NCBI RefSeq assembly: GCF_016918935.1
Contig: NZ_JAFFOB010000018.1
Coordinates: forward strand, 1 to 64,000
DNA from: Roseitranquillus sediminis
GTDB taxonomy: Bacteria > Pseudomonadota > Alphaproteobacteria > Rhodobacterales > Rhodobacteraceae
Direction: 5' to 3'
Length of the DNA: 64,000 nt
The position numbers were made by a program, and so were the translations under genes. Shown piece after piece: positions 17,331 through 27,716 of this stretch; the stretch's first letter is position 1, and the number at the start of each line of letters is the position of its first letter. The notes below the pieces were generated by a model, which worked only from the letters and a program-made list of their open reading frames with translations, did not search any database and had not been told where the DNA came from.

Positions 17331-19856
17331 ATGCCGTTCAAGATAGCTCTCGACAGGCTGGACTTTACCAGCCGGTCGGTATTCCTGCGTTGCGCCGTTC
17401 TCCTTCTGCTCTGCACGGCGACCGTCGCAACCAGCATGTCGTACTTCTTCGTGCGCGGGTCGCTGGCGCTCGCGGAGGAGACGGTTCGCAGCAAGGCCCG
17501 CGGGCAGTCTGCGCTGTTGGCCGAGCGCATTGGCGAGCATGTGCAGTTCGAGCGCGCGGCGCCGGTCGCCGAAGCCGTCGCGGGAACGCTTTCGCAGAGC
17601 GAGGGCGCGGCACTGGGCAGCGTTGTCCTGGACGCCGCGGGCAATCACATAGTCGAGAGCGGCTTGGTGGTACCGGGTCTCTCCGCGCTCGCCGCACGGG
17701 CGCTGGCCGAGGGGCCGGTCGCATCGGCCGACGGACTCCAGGTCGCCCTGCCGGTCGCGACGGCGGCGGGCACGGTTGGCGCCATCGCCGTTGCATGGAC
17801 AGCGGAGCCCTACACGGCCGAAATCTGGCGCAGCGAGCTGCGCTCCGGTCTCGTGGCGCTGGCGCTGCTGGCGGTGTCGCTTGGCGTCGCGACGTGGATC
17901 CTGCGCACGACCGTCACGCGCCCCCTGCTCGACGTCGGGCAGGCGATGGGCGAAGTGGCGGCGCGCCGCTTCGACGTCGAGGTGCCAGGCACCGGGCGAC
18001 GCGACGAGATCGGACGGATCGCAAGCGCGCTCGAGCGCTTTCGCGGGGAAGCTCAGAAGGGCGAGGCGCTGGTCCGCGCGGGCGTCTTCAAGGGCGCCGG
18101 CTTCGACTGCTCATCGGCTGCGATGATGATGGCGGACGCGGACCTGAACATCGTCTACGTCAACGCCGCCTTCACCGACCTCGCGGCGCGGCTGGAGGAA
18201 GATTTCCGGCTGATCGACACCGAGTTCGACCCGGCGAACATCATCGGCAGCAGCATCGACCGCTTCCACAGGATGCCGGAGCACGCGCGCAAGATCATCG
18301 GCGACCCGTCGAACCTGCCATATAACGCCGCCTTCGGGATGGGCGCGAGCGTGATCGCGCTGGACATCGCCGGCGTGACTGATCACGAGGGCAAGCTCGT
18401 CGGCTACGTTGCCGAGTGGCAGGACGTGACGGTGGAGCGGCGCAACGCCGCGGTTCTCTCGGCGCTGGAAGCGATCCAGGCGACGGCTGAGTTCGGCGCC
18501 GACGGCAGGCTCCGCGACTGCAATGCCCTCTTCGCCCAAATGGCCGGCCGGAGTGCCGACGAATTGAAGGGCGCGAAGGCCGCCGAGCTGATCGGGTTCG
18601 AGGGCGGCGACATGGACGCGGCACTCGCCTCGGTCGAGCCGACGCGCGGGCGGTTCCGGCCGCTCTGCGCCGACGGCAGCCGAGCAGTTCTCGACGGCAG
18701 CCTGAACCCTGTGCTCGACGGCAAGGGCCAGGCGCGGTGCCACGTCCTGCTTGGCACGGACAACACCGCGAGTGAGGCCGAGCGCTCTGCCGCCCGCGCC
18801 GCGCGCGCCGCGATGGAGCGGGAGCAGAACGAGGTCGTGGACGCCCTTCGGGAAGCGCTGGGCCGGCTCTCGCGCGGCGATCTCTCCCGCCTCATCGAAG
18901 AAGCCTTCCCGGCCGACCACGAGCAGCTCCGCCACGACTTCAACGAGGCGATCGAGAAGCTTCGGGCGGCGATCGTGACCGTGATCGAGAACGCCGCGGC
19001 CATCGACATCGAGGCGCGCAACATCGCCGGCGCCGCCGACGACCTTTCGCAGCGTACAGAGACGCAGGCGGCGACGCTGGAGGAGACTGTGGCGGCGCTG
19101 AACCAGATCACCGAGAGCGTTCGCGTCACCAGCGAGGGCGCCCGGCGTGCCGATCAGGTCGTCACCGAGGCCCGCACCAGCGCCGAGGATTCTGGCACCG
19201 TGGTGGGCGAAGCCGTCCGCGCGATGGGCGAGATCGAGAAGTCGTCTGAGCAGATCTCCAAGATCATCGGGGTGATCGACGACATCGCCTTCCAGACCAA
19301 TCTGCTGGCGCTGAACGCGGGCGTCGAGGCGGCGCGGGCTGGTGACGCGGGTCGCGGCTTCGCAGTCGTCGCCTCGGAGGTGCGCGCGCTGGCGCAGCGC
19401 TCGTCCGACGCGGCGCGCGAAATCAACGGTCTGATCTCGTCGAGCAGTAACCAGGTCAGGCGCGGCGTCGACCTGGTGGGCGAGGCCGGCAGGGCGCTGG
19501 AAGGCATCGTCGCCTCGGTGGCCGACATCTCGCGCCACGTCTCGGCCATCGCCTCGTCGGCGCAGGAGCAGTCCGGCGGCCTCGACGAGATCAACGTGGC
19601 GATGAAGCAGCTCGACCAGGTCACGCAACAGAACGCCGCCATGTTCGAGGAGACGACGGCCGCCAGCCACGCCCTCACCCGCGAGGCGGAGACGCTGAGC
19701 CATGCGACGCGGCTCTTCGACGTCGGCGGGGCCGGCAACGTGGTCACCGCGACGTTCCGCAGGACCACGCCGCCCGCGCAGCCTGCCATCGCCAGGGCGG
19801 CTGCCGCATCCGGCGGCAAGGCAGTTGCCGAAACGGAGGGCTGGGAGGAATTCTGA
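17331..19856 (+). CDS. Methyl-accepting chemotaxis protein with PAS domains and CheR/CheB tether
   Basis: An 841-residue receptor. Membrane helices at about 17-41 and 170-190 bound a short periplasmic part (about 125 residues); a HAMP domain follows (about 190-245), then two PAS-like segments (about 255-370 and 375-480), a second HAMP-like linker and the MCP signalling hairpin (about 535-790). The hairpin tip reads IDDIAFQTNLLALNAGVEAA. The protein ends EGWEEF, the xWxxF pentapeptide that tethers CheR and CheB. GAGGA precedes the ATG. PAS domains suggest redox, oxygen or internal signal sensing; the ligand is unknown. No che genes are in the window. Confidence 0.9.
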   Translation: MPFKIALDRLDFTSRSVFLRCAVLLLLCTATVATSMSYFFVRGSLALAEETVRSKARGQSALLAERIGEHVQFERAAPVAEAVAGTLSQSEGAALGSVVLDAAGNHIVESGLVVPGLSALAARALAEGPVASADGLQVALPVATAAGTVGAIAVAWTAEPYTAEIWRSELRSGLVALALLAVSLGVATWILRTTVTRPLLDVGQAMGEVAARRFDVEVPGTGRRDEIGRIASALERFRGEAQKGEALVRAGVFKGAGFDCSSAAMMMADADLNIVYVNAAFTDLAARLEEDFRLIDTEFDPANIIGSSIDRFHRMPEHARKIIGDPSNLPYNAAFGMGASVIALDIAGVTDHEGKLVGYVAEWQDVTVERRNAAVLSALEAIQATAEFGADGRLRDCNALFAQMAGRSADELKGAKAAELIGFEGGDMDAALASVEPTRGRFRPLCADGSRAVLDGSLNPVLDGKGQARCHVLLGTDNTASEAERSAARAARAAMEREQNEVVDALREALGRLSRGDLSRLIEEAFPADHEQLRHDFNEAIEKLRAAIVTVIENAAAIDIEARNIAGAADDLSQRTETQAATLEETVAALNQITESVRVTSEGARRADQVVTEARTSAEDSGTVVGEAVRAMGEIEKSSEQISKIIGVIDDIAFQTNLLALNAGVEAARAGDAGRGFAVVASEVRALAQRSSDAAREINGLISSSSNQVRRGVDLVGEAGRALEGIVASVADISRHVSAIASSAQEQSGGLDEINVAMKQLDQVTQQNAAMFEETTAASHALTREAETLSHATRLFDVGGAGNVVTATFRRTTPPAQPAIARAAAASGGKAVAETEGWEEF

Positions 19857-19883
19857 TCCTCAGGCAGATGAACGTGATCGGGG

Positions 19884-19916
19884 GGGCCGGGGGCGGATGC
19901 GTTTCCGGCCCATTTC
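19884..19916 (+). terminator. Rho-independent terminator after the chemoreceptor gene
   Basis: GGGCCGG (19884-19890) pairs with CCGGCCC (19905-19911) around a 14-nt loop and is followed by ATTTCAT. It lies 27 bp after the receptor stop. Confidence 0.5.
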
Positions 19917-20056
19917 ATGATCTCCGACCTTTCGCGCGATCGAGGCTGGACAAGCGCGTCCCGATGCCGCTGATTTGCACGTGCACTCGGACGAGCCATG
20001 ATGTAGCCGGGTCATGAGCGCTAGAAAGTCCGCCGCGACAGGGAGGGTCCGACGAG

Positions 20057-21070
20057 ATGGCAGCACGCAGAAGCACGAAGAAGCCCAGCGCCTCGAAGGA
20101 GGAGCTGCTGCGCTACTACCGGGACATGCTGCTGATCCGCCGCTTCGAGGAGAAGGCCGGTCAACTCTACGGGATGGGCCAGATTGGCGGCTTCTGCCAC
20201 CTCTACATCGGACAGGAGGCCGTGGTCGTCGGGCTGGAGGCCTGCGCAGAGGAAGGCGACAGCCGCATCACCACCTACCGCGACCATGGCCACATGCTCG
20301 CCTGCGGCATGGATCCCAAGGGTGTCATGGCCGAGCTCACTGGCCGCCGCGACGGCTACTCCAAGGGCAAGGGCGGCTCGATGCACATGTTCAGCCGCGA
20401 AAAGAGGTTCTACGGCGGCCACGGCATCGTCGGCGCGAACGTGCCGCTGGGGGCCGGCATTGCGCTCGCCGACAAGTACCGCGGCAACGACCGTGTGACG
20501 TTCACCTATTTTGGCGACGGTGCGGCCAACCAGGGGCAGGTCTACGAGACCTACAACATGGCGGAGCTCTGGGACCTGCCAGTGATCTTCGTCATCGAGA
20601 ACAACCGCTACGCCATGGGCACCAGCGTACAGCGGTCGACCAAGTCGCCGAGCCTCTGGGAGCGCGGCGCCGCCTACGGGATCGAGGGCGAGGAGGTCGA
20701 CGGGATGGACGTGCTGGCCGTGAAGGCAGCGGGCGAAAAGGCGGTGAACTACTGCCGCTCCGGCAAGGGACCGTACATCCTCGAGGTCATGACCTACCGC
20801 TACCGCGGGCACTCGATGTCGGACCCGGCAAAGTACCGGACGCGGGACGAGGTCCAGAAGATGCGCGAGGAGCGCGATCCGATTGAGCAGGTGCGCAAGC
20901 GTCTGATCGAGGGCGACGCGACCGAGAACGAGCTGAAGGCGATCGACAAGGAGATCAAGGACATCGTCAACGAGTCCGCCGATTTCGCGCGCGAAAGCCC
21001 GGAGCCCGACGTCTCGGAGCTCTGGACCGACATCTATGCCAAGGACGTGCCGCAGGGGATCGAGGCGTGA
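20057..21070 (+). CDS. pdhA: Pyruvate dehydrogenase E1 component, alpha subunit
   Basis: A 337-residue thiamine diphosphate enzyme subunit. The ThDP motif runs from GDGAANQGQVYE to IENN (about 153-184), and the conserved loop YRYRGHSMSDPAKYR is seen near 249. With PdhB it decarboxylates pyruvate and acetylates the lipoyl groups of PdhC in the cytoplasmic pyruvate dehydrogenase complex. GGGAGGG precedes the ATG at 20057. It is the first gene of a pdhA-pdhB-small gene-pdhC run. The E3 gene (lpd) is not in the window. Confidence 0.95.
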   Translation: MAARRSTKKPSASKEELLRYYRDMLLIRRFEEKAGQLYGMGQIGGFCHLYIGQEAVVVGLEACAEEGDSRITTYRDHGHMLACGMDPKGVMAELTGRRDGYSKGKGGSMHMFSREKRFYGGHGIVGANVPLGAGIALADKYRGNDRVTFTYFGDGAANQGQVYETYNMAELWDLPVIFVIENNRYAMGTSVQRSTKSPSLWERGAAYGIEGEEVDGMDVLAVKAAGEKAVNYCRSGKGPYILEVMTYRYRGHSMSDPAKYRTRDEVQKMREERDPIEQVRKRLIEGDATENELKAIDKEIKDIVNESADFARESPEPDVSELWTDIYAKDVPQGIEA

Positions 21071-21188
21071 CCGCCGGCGGTTCGGCGCCCGGCCCGGGCA
21101 ATTCGGCAACTACAGAAAGAACTAGCGCGGGCTGAACGAGCGGCGGCTCGATCCGCACAACCGAGGGTCTGAGGGGGAGAGAACAAGT

Positions 21189-22573
<1,385 letters not shown>

Positions 22574-22574
<1 letters not shown>

Positions 22575-22819
22575 TGCGTGTCGAGGGGTTCGACAGCTCC
22601 GCCAACGCCTGGCGAGTGACCTTCGAGGCCGATGGCCGGCCGCTCGTCGGTCTGGTGCCCGAGGCACTGGTGGCCGGCGGGACTGAGCGGCCTGGGCACC
22701 ACGACGTTTACGCCTGGCTCGACCGACACGCGCGCCAGATCCATAGCGCGCTGATCACCAAGGCTCGCGGCGGAGAACCGCGGGCGCCTTACGACCGCCT
22801 GTCCCTGGGGGAGGACTGA
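22574..22819 (+). CDS. Small conserved protein between pdhB and pdhC (DUF5076-like)
   Basis: An 81-residue acidic protein ([20 protein letters not shown] at the start, ending in SLGED). It has no signal or membrane helix. The ATG shares a base with the pdhB stop and the stop lies one base before the pdhC start, so translation is coupled in the pdh operon. I recall a DUF5076 family in this genomic place; that match is from memory. The tight coupling suggests a role in assembly or control of the complex. Confidence 0.65.
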
Positions 22820-22820
22820 C

Positions 22821-24209
22821 ATGCCGACCGAGATCCTGATGCCCGCATTGTCTCCGACCATGGAGGAAGGGACGCTGGCCAAGTGGCTGGTCAAGGAGGG
22901 CGACACCGTCAGCTCCGGCGACCTCCTCGCCGAGATCGAGACGGACAAGGCGACGATGGAATTCGAGGCGGTCGACGAGGGCGTCGTCGGCAAGATTCTT
23001 GTCGGCGAGGGTTCGGAAGGCGTGAAGGTCAACACGCCGATCGCGGTGCTGCTGGCCGAAGGCGAGAGCGCCGACGACATCGGCTCCCCCGCCGCGAAGC
23101 CGTCGGGAGATGCGCATACGGAACCTGCGGAAGCTTCGGACATCACGGCTCCGGCCCGCGGATATGGTCGTGGTGAGGCGAAGGATCAGGCGGCCCCTTC
23201 CGAGGCCGGAGGCGGAGCTGCCTCCGAAACATCGCGGCCAGCGCAGGATGCGCACGCGGGCGACCGCGTTTTCGCTTCTCCCCTCGCCCGGCGCATTGCA
23301 AAGGACCGGGGACTAGACCTCGCCCAGATCAAGGGATCGGGACCGCGCGGTCGCATCGTGAAAGTTGACGTGGAGAAGGCTGAGCCGGGCGCCGCCAACG
23401 CCGCCGTAAAGCCGGAAGAAAAGGCGGCCGATGGCAAGCCGACGCAAGCCGCGCCTGTTGCCGCGCCCGCCGCGACAGGCCCGGCTGCCGATCAGGTCAT
23501 CGCGATGTACAAGGACCGCGAGTTCACCGAGGTGAAGCTCGATGGCATGCGCAAGACGATCGCCGCGCGCCTGACCGAGGCCAAGCAGACAATCCCGCAC
23601 TTCTACCTCCGGCGCGAGATCCGACTGGATGCGTTGCTGAAGTTCCGCTCGCAGCTCAACAAGCAGCTAGAGAGCCGCGGCGTGAAGCTGAGCGTCAACG
23701 ACTTCATCATCAAGGCATGCGCGCTGGCTCTGCAGCAGGTTCCGAAGGCCAACGCGGTTTGGGCCGGGGACCGCGTTCTGGAGCTCAAGCCTTCGGACGT
23801 CGCCGTCGCCGTCGCCATCGAAGGCGGCCTCTTCACCCCTGTCCTGAAGGATGCGCACCTGAAGTCGCTTTCGGCGCTTTCCGCCGAGATGAAAGACCTG
23901 GCCAAGCGCGCTCGCGAGCGCAAACTGGCTCCGCACGAGTACCAGGGCGGCAGCTTCGCCGTCTCGAACCTCGGGATGTTCGGCATCGACAACTTCGACG
24001 CCGTCATCAACCCGCCGCACGGAGCAATCCTCGCCGTCGGCGCGGGAGTGAAGAAGCCGGTGGTTGACGCGGACGGCGCAGTCACGACGGCCACCGTGAT
24101 GAGCGTGACGCTGAGCGTCGACCACCGGGTCATCGACGGCGCGCTCGGCGCGGAGCTGCTGCAGGTGATCGCCGACGGGCTGGAGAACCCGATCTCGATG
24201 CTGGCCTGA
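22821..24209 (+). CDS. pdhC: Dihydrolipoyl acetyltransferase, E2 of pyruvate dehydrogenase
   Basis: A 462-residue E2. One lipoyl domain (1-80, K43), a linker, the E1/E3-binding domain (about 150-190, [16 protein letters not shown] and [13 protein letters not shown]), a second Ala/Pro linker and the catalytic domain from about 230, with the active-site DHRVIDG (H435, D439). It carries acetyl groups to CoA and forms the core of the complex. The ATG at 22821 follows GGGGGAGGACTGAC. It is the last gene of the run. Confidence 0.95.
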   Translation: MPTEILMPALSPTMEEGTLAKWLVKEGDTVSSGDLLAEIETDKATMEFEAVDEGVVGKILVGEGSEGVKVNTPIAVLLAEGESADDIGSPAAKPSGDAHTEPAEASDITAPARGYGRGEAKDQAAPSEAGGGAASETSRPAQDAHAGDRVFASPLARRIAKDRGLDLAQIKGSGPRGRIVKVDVEKAEPGAANAAVKPEEKAADGKPTQAAPVAAPAATGPAADQVIAMYKDREFTEVKLDGMRKTIAARLTEAKQTIPHFYLRREIRLDALLKFRSQLNKQLESRGVKLSVNDFIIKACALALQQVPKANAVWAGDRVLELKPSDVAVAVAIEGGLFTPVLKDAHLKSLSALSAEMKDLAKRARERKLAPHEYQGGSFAVSNLGMFGIDNFDAVINPPHGAILAVGAGVKKPVVDADGAVTTATVMSVTLSVDHRVIDGALGAELLQVIADGLENPISMLA

Positions 24210-24636
24210 CCCGCCAGCGCCGAGGCATCGACAGGGTCAAGGCGCGACGGAGCGAGGCATCACCAGCGGTGCTTCCGGCGTCGCGGCTGCAATCGATCGT
24301 TCGGTGAGCTTGGCGGCGAGAGCCTGCGAGGCAGCATTATGACGACAATTGCTTGGGACGTTCCGTCGTGTCCGACCCGTGGCTGGTCATCCCGTGTCGC
24401 GGCTGGCCTGCAGGCGCCAAGGGGTCAGGCAAAGGCGCCCGACAATCTGCGGATGCCGACGATCACCTACAGCTCCAAGAGATTTTTTCATGTAAACACT
24501 CCGTGCCGCGCGCATCGGTTACCCGCCAAACGCCGAGCCTCCTGCCTCTTCCGCAGCCCTGCCTTCGAGGAAGCCACGCTCACCGAGCGTGAAGACTGAG
24601 CCGCCGCAGGTCCGAACCCGCGGCAGTCAGTTCGGT
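24210..24636. other. Intergenic region between pdhC and cysK, no gene found
   Basis: About 430 bp between the convergent pdhC and cysK. An open frame of 86 codons at 24339-24599 has no recognisable domain, weak codon character and no clear ribosome binding site, so I do not call it. A perfect 7-bp hairpin (24575-24591) may end cysK transcription. Confidence 0.6.
24575..24591 (-). terminator. Hairpin downstream of cysK
   Basis: CACGCTC (24575-24581) pairs with GAGCGTG (24585-24591) around ACC. It lies about 45 bp past the cysK stop. No strong T tract follows, so it is only a candidate. Confidence 0.35.
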
Positions 24637-25707
24637 TCAGGGCATCTGGTAGCCGGGCGTCGACATCGAGATCGCCGCTTCCTCGGCATCCATATCCTCT
24701 CCGATCCCCTCGAAGAGCGGCGTCGAGAGGTACCGCTCGCCTGTATCGGGCAACATGCACAGGACCACAGTCCCCAGCTCCGCCCTCTCCGCGATCTGCA
24801 TCGAGACAGCGAAAGTCGAGCCGCCGGAGACGCCGGTAAATATCCCCTCCTCCTTCGCGAGTCGGCGCGCCCACTCGATGCCGTCTGGGCCCGAAACCGG
24901 GATCAGCTCATCGCAGTAGCCGCTGTCGAGTGCCTCCTGCAGGACGAGGGGAATGAAGTCGGGGGTCCAGCCCTGGATCGGGTGCGGCTCGAAGGCAGGG
25001 TGGCTCTCCTCCGGGCCGCCGTCCGCGCCGCGCTTCTGCGGCTTCCCGCTCTTGACCAGCGCAGCGTTCGTCGGCTCCGAGAGCACGATCTTTGTCTCCG
25101 GCCTCTCCTTCCTCAGCACGCGGCCGACACCCGTGACGGTGCCGCCGGTGCCGTAGCCGGTGACGAAGTAATCCAACCGCTCGCCCGCAAAGTCGGCGAC
25201 GATCTCACGCGCGGTCGTCGCCTCGTGCATGTCGGCGTTGGCCTCGTTCTCGAACTGCCGGGCATAGAACCAGCCGTTCTTGTCGGCGAGCTCTCTCGCC
25301 TTTCGGTACATGCCTAGTCCCTTCTCGGCCCGCGGCGTCAGCACGACCTTGGCCCCGAGGAAGCGCATCAGCTTGCGCCGCTCTACGGAGAAGCTGTCGG
25401 CCATCGTGATGACCAGCGGATATCCCTTGGCAGCGCAGGCCATGGCGAGGCCGATGCCGGTATTGCCGCTCGTCGCCTCGACCACCGTCTGCCCCGGCTT
25501 GAGCGCCCCCGAGCGCTCTGCCGCCTCAATGATACCAAGCGCCAGCCTGTCCTTGACGGATGCGGCGGGATTGAATGCCTCTACCTTCACGTAGATCGTC
25601 ACGCCCTCGGGCGCCAGCCGGTTGATCCTGACGACAGGCGTGTCGCCAACAGTGTCGAGTATCGAATCGAAGCGCCGCCCGCGCCCCTCGGTTCGCCTAG
25701 TGGTCAT
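24637..25707 (-). CDS. cysK: Cysteine synthase (O-acetylserine sulfhydrylase)
   Basis: A PLP enzyme of 356 residues. The Schiff-base lysine is K52 in NPAASVKDRLA, the substrate loop is TSGNTG, and the phosphate-binding GTGGTVTGVGR follows. It makes cysteine from O-acetylserine and sulfide. ATG 25707 follows GAGGG at 7 nt and is preferred to the ATG 15 bp upstream. It lies downstream of cysE on the same strand with a 66-bp gap. A cystathionine beta-synthase-like activity cannot be ruled out. Confidence 0.92.
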   Translation of the reverse strand: MTTRRTEGRGRRFDSILDTVGDTPVVRINRLAPEGVTIYVKVEAFNPAASVKDRLALGIIEAAERSGALKPGQTVVEATSGNTGIGLAMACAAKGYPLVITMADSFSVERRKLMRFLGAKVVLTPRAEKGLGMYRKARELADKNGWFYARQFENEANADMHEATTAREIVADFAGERLDYFVTGYGTGGTVTGVGRVLRKERPETKIVLSEPTNAALVKSGKPQKRGADGGPEESHPAFEPHPIQGWTPDFIPLVLQEALDSGYCDELIPVSGPDGIEWARRLAKEEGIFTGVSGGSTFAVSMQIAERAELGTVVLCMLPDTGERYLSTPLFEGIGEDMDAEEAAISMSTPGYQMP

Positions 25708-25773
25708 GGTAGTCCCTCGCAATGTGGTCCGTCGCGAAACCTAGCACATACCGAAGGCCATCGAAGGCGTGTT

Positions 25774-26577
25774 CTATCCGTTGAGCAGGTGATTCATCGA
25801 GACGGACGGCTGCGAGCAACCGGCTTCGCCGATAACGCGGGCCGGAACGCCCGCGACCGTCTTCTTCGGTGGCACGTCCTCAAGCACGACCGAGCCGGCC
25901 GCGATCCGACTGCAGTTACCGACGCGGATGTTGCCGAGTACCTTGGCGCCCGCGCCGATCAGGACGCCGTCGCCGATCTTGGGATGCCGGTCCTCCTCCT
26001 CCTTGCCTGTGCCGCCGAGGGTCACGGAATGGAGCATCGAGACGTTGTCGCCCACAACCGCGGTCTCGCCTATGACGATAGAGTGCGCGTGGTCGATCAT
26101 GATCCCCTGCCCGATGCGGGCGGCGGGATGAATGTCGACACCAAATTGCTCGCTCACCCGCATCTGGATGAAATATGCGAGGTCGTGCCGCCCCTGCCGC
26201 CAAAGCCAGTGACCGACGCGGTAGGCCTGCATCGCTTGATAGCCCTTGAAATAGAGTATCGGCTGGATCAGCCGGTGGCAGGCGGGATCGCGATCAAAGG
26301 TCGCCACCAAGTCCACCCGCGCGGCGCGGCCGATGGCGAGATCGGCGGCCATTGCCTCGTCCGCGACCTCCCGCAGGAACTGCTCCGACATGCCCGACGC
26401 CGTCAGCTTGGCAGCAAGCGAGTATGCCAGCGCACGCTCCATGGAAGCGTGGTGCAGGATGGCCGAATGCACGAGGCCGCCCAGCAGCGGCTCGTCCCGC
26501 ACGATTTTTCGTGCGTCGTCGCAAATGCGCGACCACACGGGATCGAGCTCGGCGACGTTCAGGCGCGTTTCGACCAT
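25774..26577 (-). CDS. cysE: Serine O-acetyltransferase
   Basis: A 267-residue hexapeptide-repeat enzyme: an N-terminal helical domain (1-140) and a left-handed beta helix with DIHPAARIGQGIMIDHAHSIV, TLGGTGKE and the AGSVVLEDVPP repeats. It makes O-acetylserine for CysK next door. The tail ends NHLLNG, not the C-terminal Ile that docks into CysK in the classical cysteine synthase complex. The gene lies just downstream of the gene transfer agent cluster on the same strand, an arrangement I know from other Rhodobacterales. Confidence 0.92.
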   Translation of the reverse strand: MVETRLNVAELDPVWSRICDDARKIVRDEPLLGGLVHSAILHHASMERALAYSLAAKLTASGMSEQFLREVADEAMAADLAIGRAARVDLVATFDRDPACHRLIQPILYFKGYQAMQAYRVGHWLWRQGRHDLAYFIQMRVSEQFGVDIHPAARIGQGIMIDHAHSIVIGETAVVGDNVSMLHSVTLGGTGKEEEDRHPKIGDGVLIGAGAKVLGNIRVGNCSRIAAGSVVLEDVPPKKTVAGVPARVIGEAGCSQPSVSMNHLLNG

Positions 26578-26612
26578 GCTGCTTCCTCTTGTGAGCCCGT
26601 TCAGCTTAATCC

Positions 26613-26632
26613 AAAATCGGTCAGGAGACCAA
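26613..26632 (-). terminator. Weak terminator between the gene transfer agent run and cysE
   Basis: On the minus strand TTGGTC-TCCT-GACCGA forms a 6-bp hairpin (one wobble) followed by TTTTGG. It would end transcripts coming from the 26647-27009 gene before cysE. Confidence 0.35.
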
Positions 26633-26646
26633 GGCTTGCCGTATCT

Positions 26647-27009
26647 TCAGGCCCCGCCGCTGCGATCGAGCGGAAGCCCCCCCTCCGCCTGATGCGCAAG
26701 CGACAAATAAACGTACGCGAGGACGCGACAATAGCTCGGATCTTCGAGCGGCGGCTCCGCCGACACCGCTCGCCGCAGCGCCGCGGCCATGAGCGAGCCG
26801 TCGCCCCAGACGGGGTGCGCGTGGCCAGTCTCGCGCCGGCATTGCTCCGCCTCGCGAGTCTCGGCAAGCATGCGGTGCATTACCCAGGCTCGGCGGTCAC
26901 GCGGCACCGCCAGCAGCGCACGCGCTGCAGCGACAGCATCACCGTGCATGATCCGGCGCATGGCCCGCGCCGTGACGACCGGCGCGTGCGTCGGGGCCTC
27001 GTGCCGCAT
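26647..27009 (-). CDS. Small conserved protein downstream of the gene transfer agent (DUF7742-like)
   Basis: A 120-residue, Arg/Ala-rich helical protein (RRIMHGDAVAAARALLAVP; ETGHAHPVWGDGSLMAAAL; SYCRVLAYVYLSL). It has no signal peptide. Start ATG at 27009 shares a base with the stop of the DUF2793 gene (TGATG). I recall proteins like this between GTA genes and cysE in related genomes; the family name is from memory. Function unknown. Confidence 0.65.
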   Translation of the reverse strand: MRHEAPTHAPVVTARAMRRIMHGDAVAAARALLAVPRDRRAWVMHRMLAETREAEQCRRETGHAHPVWGDGSLMAAALRRAVSAEPPLEDPSYCRVLAYVYLSLAHQAEGGLPLDRSGGA

Positions 27010-27716
27010 CACTCGGGCAGGCCAAGCTCGAAGAAGTGGATTGCGAGACGGATCAAGCCGGTTCCGTCGAAAGCACCGCCCTCCGCGGTCAGGAGCAGTG
27101 GCGTGTCGCCCCAGTAGGCCTGCGGCGTCGAGGTCAGGCCACGGAGCCAGGAACCAGCGTGGACTCCTATGCCACTGCCGTAGCGATCCGGCGAGGCCAT
27201 CACGCCGATAGCGAAGGATTGGGCGCCGCCAATCAGTTCCTTGACCCGGCCCGTCACACCGAGGACGATGGCGCCGTCAGGAATTGCCTTTGTCGTCGCC
27301 GAGCTGTCCCCCGCCTCCACGACGTGGTCGAATTCGATTGTCTGCAGTGCATTGCCATTCGCAGGTGACGCGGCTTCTCCGCCCGATACGGCCTCCCAGG
27401 TGTCGAGGTAGGTCGCCAGCACATCCTCGTCTTCGATCCAAGCCCGCCAGCCGCGGGCGGGGCGCAGATACTCCCAGCCGCCTCCCGTGAAGATTGCGAT
27501 CTGTCCTTCCTGCCCCGACCACTCGTCCACCGCATTGTCGGGCACGGCAAAGCACTGACCCTCCAGCGCATCCGCAGGTGCGTCGTTCCGGCTCCGCGAA
27601 ACGAGGATCAGTTGGGTGAGCGCGTCGAGACGCAGGAGCGCCTCATTTACCGTCACGTGCTTTTGCGCTTGCGACGGCGCGAGCAGCGGCAGGTTCAGAC
27701 GCGTCGTCTCACTCAT
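27009..27716 (-). CDS. DUF2793 protein, gene transfer agent-associated
   Basis: A 235-residue protein whose N-terminus (LNLPLLAPSQAQKHVTVNEA) is the hallmark of DUF2793, often found behind phage or GTA tail genes. The remainder is beta-rich and could be a tail-tip or capsid-spike decoration. Its ATG overlaps the stop of the host-specificity gene by four bases, so it belongs to the GTA transcript. Direct role in particles is not shown by sequence. Confidence 0.75.
   Translation of the reverse strand: MSETTRLNLPLLAPSQAQKHVTVNEALLRLDALTQLILVSRSRNDAPADALEGQCFAVPDNAVDEWSGQEGQIAIFTGGGWEYLRPARGWRAWIEDEDVLATYLDTWEAVSGGEAASPANGNALQTIEFDHVVEAGDSSATTKAIPDGAIVLGVTGRVKELIGGAQSFAIGVMASPDRYGSGIGVHAGSWLRGLTSTPQAYWGDTPLLLTAEGGAFDGTGLIRLAIHFFELGLPE

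Noticed and set aside
24339-24599. 86-codon frame between pdhC and cysK
   Set aside because: No family resemblance, no clear ribosome binding site and no conserved features that I can see.
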